Below, one piece after another: positions 17,036 through 27,569 of a stretch of 64,000 nucleotides of DNA. The notes under the pieces are model-generated. The model was not told the DNA's origin. It was given only the letters and a program-made list of their open reading frames with translations, and ran no database searches. Position 1 is the stretch's first letter; each line of letters starts with the position of its first letter. Origin of the DNA: Bacteroidia bacterium 43-41 (lineage in GTDB: Bacteria > Bacteroidota > Bacteroidia > Bacteroidales > Dysgonomonadaceae); the NCBI GenBank assembly GCA_001898165.1, contig MKTD01000032.1:1-64000 (forward strand), in the 5' to 3' direction. A program made the translations under genes and the position numbers.

Positions 17036-17073
17036 TTGTTCGCAAAAGTACGAACAAAATGTATATTTGCAAA
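17036..17073 (-). promoter_or_regulatory. ars operon promoter with overlapping ArsR operator
   Basis: On the minus strand TTTG (17070-17073), exactly 19 nt, TACTTTTG (17043-17050): a full consensus match. The -7 box is the centre of an inverted repeat TTGTTCG-N8-CGAACAA (17036-17057), so a bound repressor would cover it. Start codon of arsR is at 17026. Confidence 0.85.
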
Positions 17074-17082
17074 TTTTTTTTG

Positions 17083-17114
17083 AAAAAAAGAGGCTGTTTT
17101 AAAACACCAACCTC
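17083..17114 (-). terminator. Intrinsic terminator upstream of the ars promoter
   Basis: On the minus strand GAGGTTG pairs with CAGCCTC (one G-U pair) over an 11-nt loop and is followed by seven T. It is the second terminator after the nitroreductase gene and insulates the ars promoter. Confidence 0.65.
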
Positions 17115-17161
17115 CGGAGAGATGAATATTTGGATATTTGTTCTCAGATAGGTTTCCTTAT

Positions 17162-17198
17162 AAAAAATGAGGGTGAAATCACATTGTGATACACCCTC
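17162..17198 (-). terminator. Intrinsic terminator of the nitroreductase gene
   Basis: On the minus strand GAGGGTG ... CACCCTC with a second inner stem ATCAC/GTGAT, then ATTTTTT. Starts about 25 nt after the stop codon at 17223. Confidence 0.8.
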
Positions 17199-17222
17199 GT
17201 ATAAGTTTTCCGGTAACGAAAA

Positions 17223-17831
17223 TCACTTAAAGACCAATACGCGTTTTTCCAACGGTTCGTGCGTTTTTTCACCCGGTTCCGCTGAGGGAGTGCCAAAAGG
17301 CATTTGTGCGACAAGTTTCCAGTCTTGGCTAATGCCCCATTCTTTTTGAATCCCTTCATCGATAAGCGGATTGTAATGTTGCAACGACGCCCCAAACCCT
17401 TCATTCTCCAACGCCATCCAAACCAGTATTTGGTTTATAGCGGTAGAATGCTCGCTCCATTGCGCAAACTTTTCGCTGTATGAGGGCATGTTACCTTGTA
17501 AGCCTTTAACCACAGACATGTCTTCGAAAAAGAGTACCGTACCGTACCCTGCAAGAAAAGAGCCGTTCACTTTTTCTTCGGTTTTTTTCCATGCCTCCTC
17601 CGAATGGCTTATCTTTTTTAACTCAGCTTTGGTGAGTTCCCATAATTTTTTATGATTTTCACCCAGAAGTAATACCATTCTCGCCGATTGCGAATTGAAA
17701 GGCGATGGGGCCCAATAGGCTACATGTTCAATGATTTTCTGTATTTCTTCGTCCGAAATAAGTGATTCACTGCTCAATTGATAATAGGTTCTTCTATCTT
17801 GGATAGAATCCTGCAAACTTTTATTTTTCAT
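17223..17831 (-). CDS. Nitroreductase family protein
   Basis: 202 residues. FMN-dependent nitroreductase fold of the small Frm2/HBN1-like group: RRTYYQLSSE near the N-terminus (phosphate contact), YWAPSPFNSQSARMVLLLG at about 39-57, and the C-terminal QMPFGTPSAEPGEK stretch. Reduces nitro groups or quinones with NAD(P)H. It is adjacent to an ars operon that handles nitroaryl arsenicals, so roxarsone-type compounds are tempting substrates, but two terminators and its own palindromic control region show a separate transcript. Confidence 0.9.
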   Translation of the reverse strand: MKNKSLQDSIQDRRTYYQLSSESLISDEEIQKIIEHVAYWAPSPFNSQSARMVLLLGENHKKLWELTKAELKKISHSEEAWKKTEEKVNGSFLAGYGTVLFFEDMSVVKGLQGNMPSYSEKFAQWSEHSTAINQILVWMALENEGFGASLQHYNPLIDEGIQKEWGISQDWKLVAQMPFGTPSAEPGEKTHEPLEKRVLVFK

Positions 17832-17864
17832 ATTTCAATTTTATGTTTATGTTTTTTATGTTGT

Positions 17865-17918
17865 ATCTATATAACAAAAATAGTATAAAAAAGTTCTTGA
17901 TATAGATTTGATCTATAT
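17865..17918 (-). promoter_or_regulatory. ATATAGAT half-site cluster at the nitroreductase promoter
   Basis: A perfect inverted repeat ATATAGAT-TTG-ATCTATAT at 17900-17918 plus a third half-site ATCTATAT at 17865-17872. Between them on the minus strand is a -7 box TATTTTTG (17875-17882) without a good -33 box, as expected for an activator-dependent or repressed promoter. Shared intergenic region with divergent dnaB. Confidence 0.55.
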
Positions 17919-18050
17919 TGTGAGGCGTCAAAAAAGTTTTCAACATATTTTGTTGATAAACTCATCATAATAAAAACGCCAAAAATTGGGATGTTTAAAA
18001 TTTACGGGATAACTTTGAAGTCTTTTTGGATAAGGTCTTTTAATAATAAA

Positions 18051-19598
18051 ATGGAGAAACAGAAGCGACAAAGAAACACAAAAATCATCGAAAAAACTGT
18101 AATTGTACCCGAAATCGGAAAATTACCGCCACAAGCGCCGGAACTGGAAGAGGCTGTCTTAGGGGCATTGATGCTCGAAAAAGATGCTTATTCAGTGGTA
18201 AGCGATATATTAAAACCCGAGAGCTTTTACAATCCCGTCCATAAAATAATTTTCGGAGCCATTCAAGGCCTGGCTGTTCAGCAAAAGCCGGTGGACGTCC
18301 TCACCGTGGTGGAGGAGCTGAAGCGCCGTGGTGAACTTCAAGCGGCCGGGGGAGCGGTTTACATTGCCGAACTTTCTGAAAAAGTGGCATCGGCAGCACA
18401 CATCGAATACCATTCCCGGATTATTGCCCAAAAATACCTGGCCCGCGAACTCATCACTTTTTCTTCCGAAGTTACACAGCAGGCTTTTGATGAAACCATT
18501 GATGTGGATGATCTGATGCAGGAGACTGAAGGGCGCCTTTTCGAGATTTCGCAACGAAACGTGAAAAAAGATGTTATTCAGATCAATCCTGTTATCAAGG
18601 AGGCGATGAAAATTATTCAGCTCGCCGCAAACCGAAAAGACGGGATGAGCGGTATTCCTACCGGTTTTAATCAATTGGACAAATTAACCATGGGTTGGCA
18701 AAACTCCGACCTTATCATTATTGCCGCCCGCCCTGCAATGGGAAAAACAGCTTTCGTGCTCTCCATGGCAAAGAATATCGCCATCAATTTTGAACAGCCC
18801 GTCGGCTTTTTCTCGCTCGAAATGTCCAATGTGCAGTTGGTAAACCGATTGATTGTGAATGTTTGCCAGATAAAAGGTGAAAGCATTAAGAGCGGCCGGT
18901 TGTCGCAAGACGAATGGGACAGGCTGGATATAAAAATCAAGGAACTTTATGACGCACCTGTATTTATAGACGACACCCCCAGTTTGTCGGTGTTTGAACT
19001 ACGGACCAAGGCCCGCCGGTTAGTGCGTGAGCACAACGTGAAGATACTGATAATAGATTACCTGCAACTGATGAACGCCAGTGGGATGAGTTTTGGCAGC
19101 CGCGAACAGGAGGTGAGCATGATATCCCGATCGTTGAAAGGCTTGGCAAAGGAATTGAATATTCCCATAATTGCGTTATCGCAATTGAATCGTGGTGTGG
19201 AAAGCCGCCAGGGCAATGAAGGAAAACGCCCGCAGCTTGCCGACCTGCGTGAATCAGGCGCCATTGAACAGGATGCCGACTTGGTTTGTTTTATTCACAG
19301 GCCTGAGTATTATCGGATTACGGAAGACGAAAGCGGGAACTCACTGATCGGGATGGCGGAAATAATTGTGGCTAAACACCGTAATGGCCCGACAGGTATC
19401 GCTACTATGCGTTTTGATAACGAGTATGCCCGATTCGAAAATCTGGATGATCACAACATCAGCCACAAAAAAACGAATTACATAGAGCGCACGTCGAGGA
19501 TGAATTCGAAGCAGGCGGTTAAGGGCACAGAAACTGTTTCTGAAATGGCTTCAAGCGATTTCATGGCTGAAAACGGGAAAGAGGAACTTCCGTTTTAA
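18051..19598 (+). CDS. dnaB: Replicative DNA helicase DnaB
   Basis: 515 residues from the ATG at 18051; an in-frame ATG at 17991 would add a 20-residue tail (MFKIYGITLKSF) that DnaB proteins do not normally carry. N-terminal DnaG-interacting domain (PPQAPELEEAVLGALML), RecA-like motor with Walker A ARPAMGKTAF, Walker B ILIIDYLQLM, and the DnaB motif GSREQEVSMISRSLKGLAKEL. Hexameric helicase at the replication fork. No intein. Diverges from the nitroreductase gene. Confidence 0.96.
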   Translation: MEKQKRQRNTKIIEKTVIVPEIGKLPPQAPELEEAVLGALMLEKDAYSVVSDILKPESFYNPVHKIIFGAIQGLAVQQKPVDVLTVVEELKRRGELQAAGGAVYIAELSEKVASAAHIEYHSRIIAQKYLARELITFSSEVTQQAFDETIDVDDLMQETEGRLFEISQRNVKKDVIQINPVIKEAMKIIQLAANRKDGMSGIPTGFNQLDKLTMGWQNSDLIIIAARPAMGKTAFVLSMAKNIAINFEQPVGFFSLEMSNVQLVNRLIVNVCQIKGESIKSGRLSQDEWDRLDIKIKELYDAPVFIDDTPSLSVFELRTKARRLVREHNVKILIIDYLQLMNASGMSFGSREQEVSMISRSLKGLAKELNIPIIALSQLNRGVESRQGNEGKRPQLADLRESGAIEQDADLVCFIHRPEYYRITEDESGNSLIGMAEIIVAKHRNGPTGIATMRFDNEYARFENLDDHNISHKKTNYIERTSRMNSKQAVKGTETVSEMASSDFMAENGKEELPF

Positions 19599-19629
19599 AA
19601 AAATGAAAAGTTCAAAAAATAAAAGATCA

Positions 19630-19920
19630 ATGAATAAAATCCGGGGCTTATTTTCAAAACTTACCTTGTCAGCGGTTTTTATACTTGCGGTTTCTTGTGG
19701 CGGCGTAGATTCCGATGCAAAAAAAGCGGCTTCCCTCACGAATAAGTCCATTGAAAAAACCAACCAGTTGAAACTGGAAGAGGCAGAAAAGCTATACAAG
19801 AAATCACAGGTAATTATTAAGAAGTACGAATCGAACCGGAAATCGGAAAAATTCAACAAACTATATCAACAATATCGTGACAAAGGAAAAAACAGCCTTC
19901 GGGAACAGAGCCGTCGATAA
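19630..19920 (+). CDS. Small lipoprotein with charged helical body, unknown function
   Basis: 96 residues from the ATG at 19630; an upstream in-frame ATG at 19603 would put a polar tail before the signal peptide. Lipobox AVSC gives Cys23 as the lipidated residue. The mature part is lysine- and glutamate-rich and predicted helical (EEAEKLYKKSQVIIKKYESN). No family recognised. Starts 31 nt after dnaB and precedes the LysM gene by 85 nt. Confidence 0.7.
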   Translation: MNKIRGLFSKLTLSAVFILAVSCGGVDSDAKKAASLTNKSIEKTNQLKLEEAEKLYKKSQVIIKKYESNRKSEKFNKLYQQYRDKGKNSLREQSRR

Positions 19921-20005
19921 AATTGTTGTTTGTAGCTACGTAACTAATAATTATTTGTAATTTTGTCCTCTAATAGTTTTTATTGGAAAATTTAAAACAA
20001 ACGGA

Positions 20006-21970
20006 ATGAGAAAGGTATTGTCATTGCTTCTCCTTGCTGTAATCTTCATAGCGATTGGTACTGCCCAAACACCGGCATATGAAAAGATTACTGCAAACGG
20101 GCAAACATTTTATAAATATAAAGTTAAACCGGGCGAAGGGTTATATGCCGTTTCGCGGACTTTCAATGTTGCGGTAAATGATATTTTGAAGTATAATCCA
20201 AAAGCCGGTTCAGGTTTGCAAAGTGGACAAGAATTACTGATACCGGTGCCGGAAAATTCAAATGCTTCTGCGCCCGTAACTCAGGCAAAACAACAATCCC
20301 CCCTCGACCAGAATCGCGTATTCCGTCATACGATAGCAAGGGGAGAAACCCTATATGGGATTGCGCAGATGTATAACACGACTGTCGATGAAATTGCCCG
20401 TTACAATTCCGGCCTGACCGAGAATATTACGGAAGGTCAGGTTATCGTTATACCACAACAAAGAACGCTCTCCTCCACCCACGAAAACTATCGCTACCAT
20501 ACTATTCTTCCGAAGGAAACGCTCTATTCGGTTTCCAGAACTTATTCGCTGAAACCCGAAGATCTGATCGCCGCCAATACCGGCTTGTCCGTGGAAACTT
20601 TCCAAATTGGAAAGACCATAAGGATCCCTTTTTTCCAGACCCAGGCCGATTTCATTCCGTATGAGGAACAAACTCAAAATGTAACACATAAAGTTAAAAG
20701 GGGAGAGACCCTCTATTCTATTTCACAGGCTTACGACGTTTCTGTAGAATCTATCGAAAAAGCAAATCCCATGCTTGCCTCAGGACTGAAAACAAACATG
20801 GAACTGGCTGTTCCAGTGAAAGTTACCCGATTGGATGAGAATGCCCGTACGAGAGAAATCGAGGCAAACCGATTACTCAGCCAGAGCAATGAAATTCAAA
20901 AGGCAGGCGTGATCCGGGTTGGCCTTCTTCTGCCTTTCCTTGATAAATCAGGCGGGCAGCATCTGCGTTTACAGGAGTATTATGAAGGGTTCTTACTGGC
21001 TGTAGATAAAATGAAAAAAGAGGGAGCGAACATTGAAGTTTATGTTTTCGAAATCGGTAATAAGGCAAAACTCGAAAGCTTGTTGGGTACCATGGAGATG
21101 GAAGCACTCCATCTTTTGATTGGAGGCATGACGGATGATCAGATTAGAGTCCTGTCCGATTTCTCTAAAAAACACAACATCAAATACATTATTCCATTTT
21201 CTTCGAAAAACAGTGAAGTACAGAATAACAACAATGTATTTCAGGTAAATTCACCCCAATCTTATTTATATTCCAAAGTGTCCGGAGTATTTACGGAGAC
21301 ATTCAGAAAGGCAAACGTAGTTATAGTGAATGTTCCCGGACGATCCGATAAGGCGGAGTTTATCTCGACCCTGAAGGACGATTTAAAACGGAGAAACATT
21401 CGTTACAATGAAATTTCCCTTGCGTCGAACCTCTCAACGGACATTCTGCCGTTACTTCAAAGCAATGGGGAGAATGTTATCGTTCCTTCTACCGGAGATT
21501 CAGGTTCGCTTCGCGAAATTACCGGCGTTCTCGAGAAAGTGCATCAGGAACGCCAGGAAATTGTAACGCGGTTGTTCGGATATCCGGAGTGGCAGACTTA
21601 CAATGATGAAATAAAAAGATCGTTTCACCAGTACGGGACATATTTCTACACCTCGTTTTATGTGGATGACCAGGATTTTGAGACCCGTCAATTTGTTGAA
21701 AGCTTTAAACAGTGGTACGGCCGTGACCTTATTAATACATTTCCAAAATACGGCATGTTAGGATACGATACCGGAATATTTTTCCTGAATGCCGTTTATC
21801 GTTTCGGAACCAATTTCGAGCAACGGATAGATCGGGTGCCGACGAGTTCACTCCAGTTTGCTTTCAAATTTGACAGGGTTAACAACTGGGGCGGATTTAT
21901 CAATACCGGATTGTATCTTATTCATTACGATACGGATAATGTGGTGTATAAAATCAATAAAAGCCGATAA
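20006..21970 (+). CDS. LysM-repeat protein with periplasmic-binding-protein-like domain
   Basis: 654 residues. Signal peptide 1-20, then four LysM peptidoglycan-binding repeats (residues about 30-68, 110-150, 162-203, 226-268; cores YKVKPGEGLYAVS, HTIARGETLYGIA, TILPKETLYSVS, HKVKRGETLYSIS), then from about 300 a type-1 periplasmic-binding-protein fold (IRVGLLLPFLDKSG ... LLIGGMTDDQIRVLSDF). This pairing is common in Bacteroidota; it probably sits on the cell wall, ligand unknown. Its stop is directly followed by the ATG of the next gene. A -7 box TAATTTTG lies at 19958-19965. Confidence 0.85.
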   Translation: MRKVLSLLLLAVIFIAIGTAQTPAYEKITANGQTFYKYKVKPGEGLYAVSRTFNVAVNDILKYNPKAGSGLQSGQELLIPVPENSNASAPVTQAKQQSPLDQNRVFRHTIARGETLYGIAQMYNTTVDEIARYNSGLTENITEGQVIVIPQQRTLSSTHENYRYHTILPKETLYSVSRTYSLKPEDLIAANTGLSVETFQIGKTIRIPFFQTQADFIPYEEQTQNVTHKVKRGETLYSISQAYDVSVESIEKANPMLASGLKTNMELAVPVKVTRLDENARTREIEANRLLSQSNEIQKAGVIRVGLLLPFLDKSGGQHLRLQEYYEGFLLAVDKMKKEGANIEVYVFEIGNKAKLESLLGTMEMEALHLLIGGMTDDQIRVLSDFSKKHNIKYIIPFSSKNSEVQNNNNVFQVNSPQSYLYSKVSGVFTETFRKANVVIVNVPGRSDKAEFISTLKDDLKRRNIRYNEISLASNLSTDILPLLQSNGENVIVPSTGDSGSLREITGVLEKVHQERQEIVTRLFGYPEWQTYNDEIKRSFHQYGTYFYTSFYVDDQDFETRQFVESFKQWYGRDLINTFPKYGMLGYDTGIFFLNAVYRFGTNFEQRIDRVPTSSLQFAFKFDRVNNWGGFINTGLYLIHYDTDNVVYKINKSR

Positions 21971-22663
21971 ATGAAACGTCTGTTGCCGCTATTCCTGGTG
22001 TTTTTCCTTCCTTTCGCTCACGGTTTTGCCCAAAGTAATGATTTTGAGAAAGAACTTTATGTCGGGGTAGGAGGCGGGGCGCTGATGACTTCGGTTGATT
22101 TTGTACCTGCTGTTTCGCAGAAATCTTTTTTCGGAATACACGGTGGAATTTCGGCGAAATATATTTCAGAAAAACATTTGGGATTGATTCTCGAGATGAA
22201 TTACGCCCAAAGAGGCTGGACGGAAGATTTCCCTCCCGAAAGCGGGTTTGCATACAACAAAACGCTGAATTACCTTGAAGTCCCTTTTATGACTCACATT
22301 TATTTCGGGAAAAAAGTCCGGTTTATTATCAATGCAGGGCCGCAGCTTAGTTTTTTAATAGGAAGCTCCGACAATATGAACGAGGCTTTGGCAGCCGATA
22401 TTGCCGCTAAAAAACAGGAAAACCCCGAGGCGCAAATAGGGATGCAATACAGTTTGAAGCCCAGAAGTTTTGATTATGGCCTTATTGGGGGAATTGGGAT
22501 GGAGCTGAAGACCGGAGCGGGTAGTGTGGTGCTGGAGGGCAGGTATTATTTTGGGTTGGGCGATATTTTCGAAAGCAGGAGATTGAAAGAAGATTTCTTT
22601 TTTAACCGGTCTGCTCACCGGATCATTGAAGCAAAACTCTCCTATTTATTTCAAGTTAAATAG
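21971..22663 (+). CDS. PorT-family outer-membrane beta-barrel protein
   Basis: 230 residues. Signal peptide ending GFAQ, then alternating short amphipathic strands with glycine turns (LYVGVGGGALMTSVDF, GIHGGISAKYIS, LGLILEMNYAQRGW) and a terminal strand ending in an aromatic-rich LSYLFQVK, as in the outer-membrane-beta-barrel domain family of PorT. ATG begins at the base after the LysM gene stop, so the two are translationally linked and may act together at the envelope. Role unknown; PorT itself belongs to type IX secretion, but this is not evidence of that here. Confidence 0.85.
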   Translation: MKRLLPLFLVFFLPFAHGFAQSNDFEKELYVGVGGGALMTSVDFVPAVSQKSFFGIHGGISAKYISEKHLGLILEMNYAQRGWTEDFPPESGFAYNKTLNYLEVPFMTHIYFGKKVRFIINAGPQLSFLIGSSDNMNEALAADIAAKKQENPEAQIGMQYSLKPRSFDYGLIGGIGMELKTGAGSVVLEGRYYFGLGDIFESRRLKEDFFFNRSAHRIIEAKLSYLFQVK

Positions 22664-22667
22664 TTCA

Positions 22668-22689
22668 CGCATATCTAGCTGTATATGCG
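22668..22689. repeat. Inverted repeat after the PorT-like gene
   Basis: CGCATAT, 8 nt, ATATGCG beginning 4 nt after the stop codon. The T-rich run comes only about 20 nt later, so terminator function is uncertain. Confidence 0.4.
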
Positions 22690-22745
22690 ATGTAGTGATT
22701 AGAAATAATTTTTTCTTTTAGAAATCTTTTGAAGGTGAAAATTTT

Positions 22746-22800
22746 TTTGAATCAAAAAATTGTTGTACTTTTGAACAAAAATACATGAATATATGTTCAT
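22746..22800 (+). promoter_or_regulatory. Promoter and palindromic operator of the second ArsR-type gene
   Basis: TTTG (22746-22749), 16 nt, TACTTTTG (22766-22773), then a 16-bp imperfect palindrome ATGAATATATGTTCAT at 22785-22800 just downstream of the expected transcription start. The first in-frame ATG of the regulator ORF (22785) is inside this palindrome, which argues for a later start codon. Confidence 0.55.
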
Positions 22801-22820
22801 ATATTTATTTGATAAAAAGA

Positions 22821-23135
22821 ATGGAATTTACAATGCTGGAGATAAAGGAACAAAAGATTGATAAAGCGCAGTTCGAAGAGGCAGCGTATATACTGAAAGC
22901 CCTGGCAAATGAGACCAGGTTGAGTGTGATAACCTTGTTGTCGGACGAAAAGGAAAAATCTGTTTCCGAGTTGATGGAAGCTATTGATTGTGAACAATCC
23001 TTACTTTCGTATCATCTTACCGACATGCGTGCAAAAGGTATCTTAAACTGTCGCAGAAGCGGGAAAAACTGCTTTTATTCTATTAGGAACAGGCGTGTTA
23101 TCCAAATGTTAGGTTGTATTGTAGATTGTAATTGA
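22821..23135 (+). CDS. ArsR-family HTH regulator, thiol or metal sensor
   Basis: 104 residues from the ATG at 22821 (alternatives 22785 and 22833). Winged helix: ILKALANETRLSVITLL, then CEQSLLSYHLTDMRAKGIL. Cysteine-rich C-terminal half: LNCRRSGKNCFYSI and the terminal CIVDCN. The cysteine pairs suggest sensing of metals or of reactive sulfur / oxidants. First gene of a compact cassette with DUF6132, lipoprotein thioredoxin and DUF302 genes; distinct in sequence and operator from the ars operon repressor. Confidence 0.85.
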   Translation: MEFTMLEIKEQKIDKAQFEEAAYILKALANETRLSVITLLSDEKEKSVSELMEAIDCEQSLLSYHLTDMRAKGILNCRRSGKNCFYSIRNRRVIQMLGCIVDCN

Positions 23136-23147
23136 TACGAATTGGAT

Positions 23148-23366
23148 ATGAAGGATTTTCTTAAGAAACATAGGCTGAAGATTGCCGGAATTATTGTTGG
23201 CGCTATTGGCGGGTATTTATATTATTACTTTGTAGGTTGTAGTACGGGCAGTTGTCCCATCACGTCAAACCCGTGGCGGATGACGCTTTATGGTGCCGTT
23301 TTGGGACTACTTGTCTTTGACATTTTTAAGAAAGAAGAAGCAAAAAGCAGGGGAGTGAAGAAGTAA
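23148..23366 (+). CDS. DUF6132 family small membrane protein
   Basis: 72 residues from the ATG at 23148 (a TTG two codons earlier is in frame). Two membrane helices: IAGIIVGAIGGYLYYYFVGC and WRMTLYGAVLGLLVFDIF, joined by the hallmark loop CSTGSCPITSNP. The loop cysteines lie at the membrane surface and could take part in thiol chemistry. Seven bases or so after the regulator stop, so in its operon. Function of the family unknown. Confidence 0.8.
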   Translation: MKDFLKKHRLKIAGIIVGAIGGYLYYYFVGCSTGSCPITSNPWRMTLYGAVLGLLVFDIFKKEEAKSRGVKK

Positions 23367-23405
23367 AATTGAATCACAAAATTATCAATAAAAATAAATA
23401 ATAGA

Positions 23406-23885
23406 ATGAAAACTAAACTTATTATTACCGCACTTGCGGCATCATTTATGTTTGTAGCGTGCAGCAATAACAGTAACAACAGTAACAATAAACAGGAAAC
23501 TAATTTAAACAAAACAAATATGACTAAAACAATTCATTTAACAAAAGCTGATTTTCTAACGAAAGTAGCAAACTACGAAAAAAATCCTCAAACATGGGAA
23601 TACCTGGGTGATAAGCCCGCTATTATCGATTTTTACGCCGATTGGTGCGGCCCTTGTAAAATGGTTGCCCCCATACTGGAACAACTGGCTGCCGAATACG
23701 AAGGGCAGATTTACATCTATAAAGTGGATACTGAAGCAGAACAGGAGCTGGCTGCAGATTTCGGAATCCGCAGTATCCCGACGTTGCTTTTCGTTCCGAT
23801 GAACGATGCTCCGCAAATGGCACAGGGCGCATTACCGAAAGATGCTTTTAAACAAGCTATAAACGATGTGTTACTCAAAAATTAA
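23406..23885 (+). CDS. Lipoprotein thioredoxin
   Basis: 159 residues. Lipobox FVACS with Cys19, an asparagine/serine linker (NNSNNSNNKQ), then a complete thioredoxin domain with WCGPC (active cysteines Cys81 and Cys84) and the cis-proline RSIPTLLF. The WCGPC motif is that of reducing cytoplasmic thioredoxin, but the signal predicts periplasmic or surface anchoring. An internal ATG at residue 39 could also make a cytoplasmic form. Likely reduced by DsbD or a CcdA-type partner. Confidence 0.88.
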   Translation: MKTKLIITALAASFMFVACSNNSNNSNNKQETNLNKTNMTKTIHLTKADFLTKVANYEKNPQTWEYLGDKPAIIDFYADWCGPCKMVAPILEQLAAEYEGQIYIYKVDTEAEQELAADFGIRSIPTLLFVPMNDAPQMAQGALPKDAFKQAINDVLLKN

Positions 23886-23893
23886 ACTCAGGA

Positions 23894-24292
23894 ATGATGA
23901 ACAATATGTTTTTCGAAAGTAAAAGCAAGTATGCCTTCGACGAAACAGTTGAAAAACTCAGTAATATAATTGTTGAAGCAGGATGGCGTGTTACGCACAC
24001 GCACGACTTGAAAGAAACGATGAGGAAAAACGGCTTTGACGTTCTTCCCGCGAAAGTGATTGAACTTTGCAACCCGGGATATGCCTACCGCATACTCTCT
24101 GCTGACGAATTGAGGATATACGGGAACATGATGCCTTGCCGCATCTCGGTGCACGAAAAAGCCGATGGAAAAACCTATGTCTCACGAATGAACTCGGCCC
24201 TGTTTGCTTCGCAGATTGGTGGAGTACCGGAAGAAGTTATGAGCGATGCGTATCGCGATGCCGAAGGCTTTGTGGCGCAAATCGCAGAATGA
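23894..24292 (+). CDS. DUF302 domain protein
   Basis: 132 residues, DUF302 spanning nearly all of it: KYAFDETVEKLSNIIVEAGWRVTHTHDLKETM, then VIELCNPGYAYRILSADE and MPCRISVHE, split for brevity. Two cysteines (in ELCNP and MPCRI) sit at positions often conserved in the family. DUF302 proteins occur with thioredoxins, rhodaneses and sulfur or heme genes; no activity is established. Eight nt after the thioredoxin gene, last of the cassette, closed by the terminator at 24295-24325. Confidence 0.88.
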   Translation: MMNNMFFESKSKYAFDETVEKLSNIIVEAGWRVTHTHDLKETMRKNGFDVLPAKVIELCNPGYAYRILSADELRIYGNMMPCRISVHEKADGKTYVSRMNSALFASQIGGVPEEVMSDAYRDAEGFVAQIAE

Positions 24293-24294
24293 AA

Positions 24295-24325
24295 AACGGG
24301 TGCACTCGTAATGGGTGCACCCGTT
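24295..24325. terminator. Bidirectional terminator between DUF302 and GH2 genes
   Basis: AACGGGTGCAC, 9-nt loop, GTGCACCCGTT: an 11-bp perfect stem starting 2 nt after the DUF302 stop. Minus-strand reading gives a TTTTT run directly after the stem; plus-strand reading gives only a mixed A/T run. Serves the two convergent genes. Confidence 0.8.
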
Positions 24326-24331
24326 AAAAAT

Positions 24332-27550
<3,219 letters not shown>

Positions 27551-27569
27551 CTATTTATTGAATTAAATT

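Noticed and set aside
17991-18050. Upstream ATG of dnaB adding 20 residues
   Set aside because: The extra tail is unlike DnaB N-termini, and MEKQKRQRN at 18051 fits the family start.
23484-23510. Asn/Ser repeat tract in the thioredoxin gene as a phase-variable repeat
   Set aside because: The codons are mixed (AAC, AAT, AGT, AGC, CAG) and it is simply a lipoprotein linker, not a pure nucleotide repeat.
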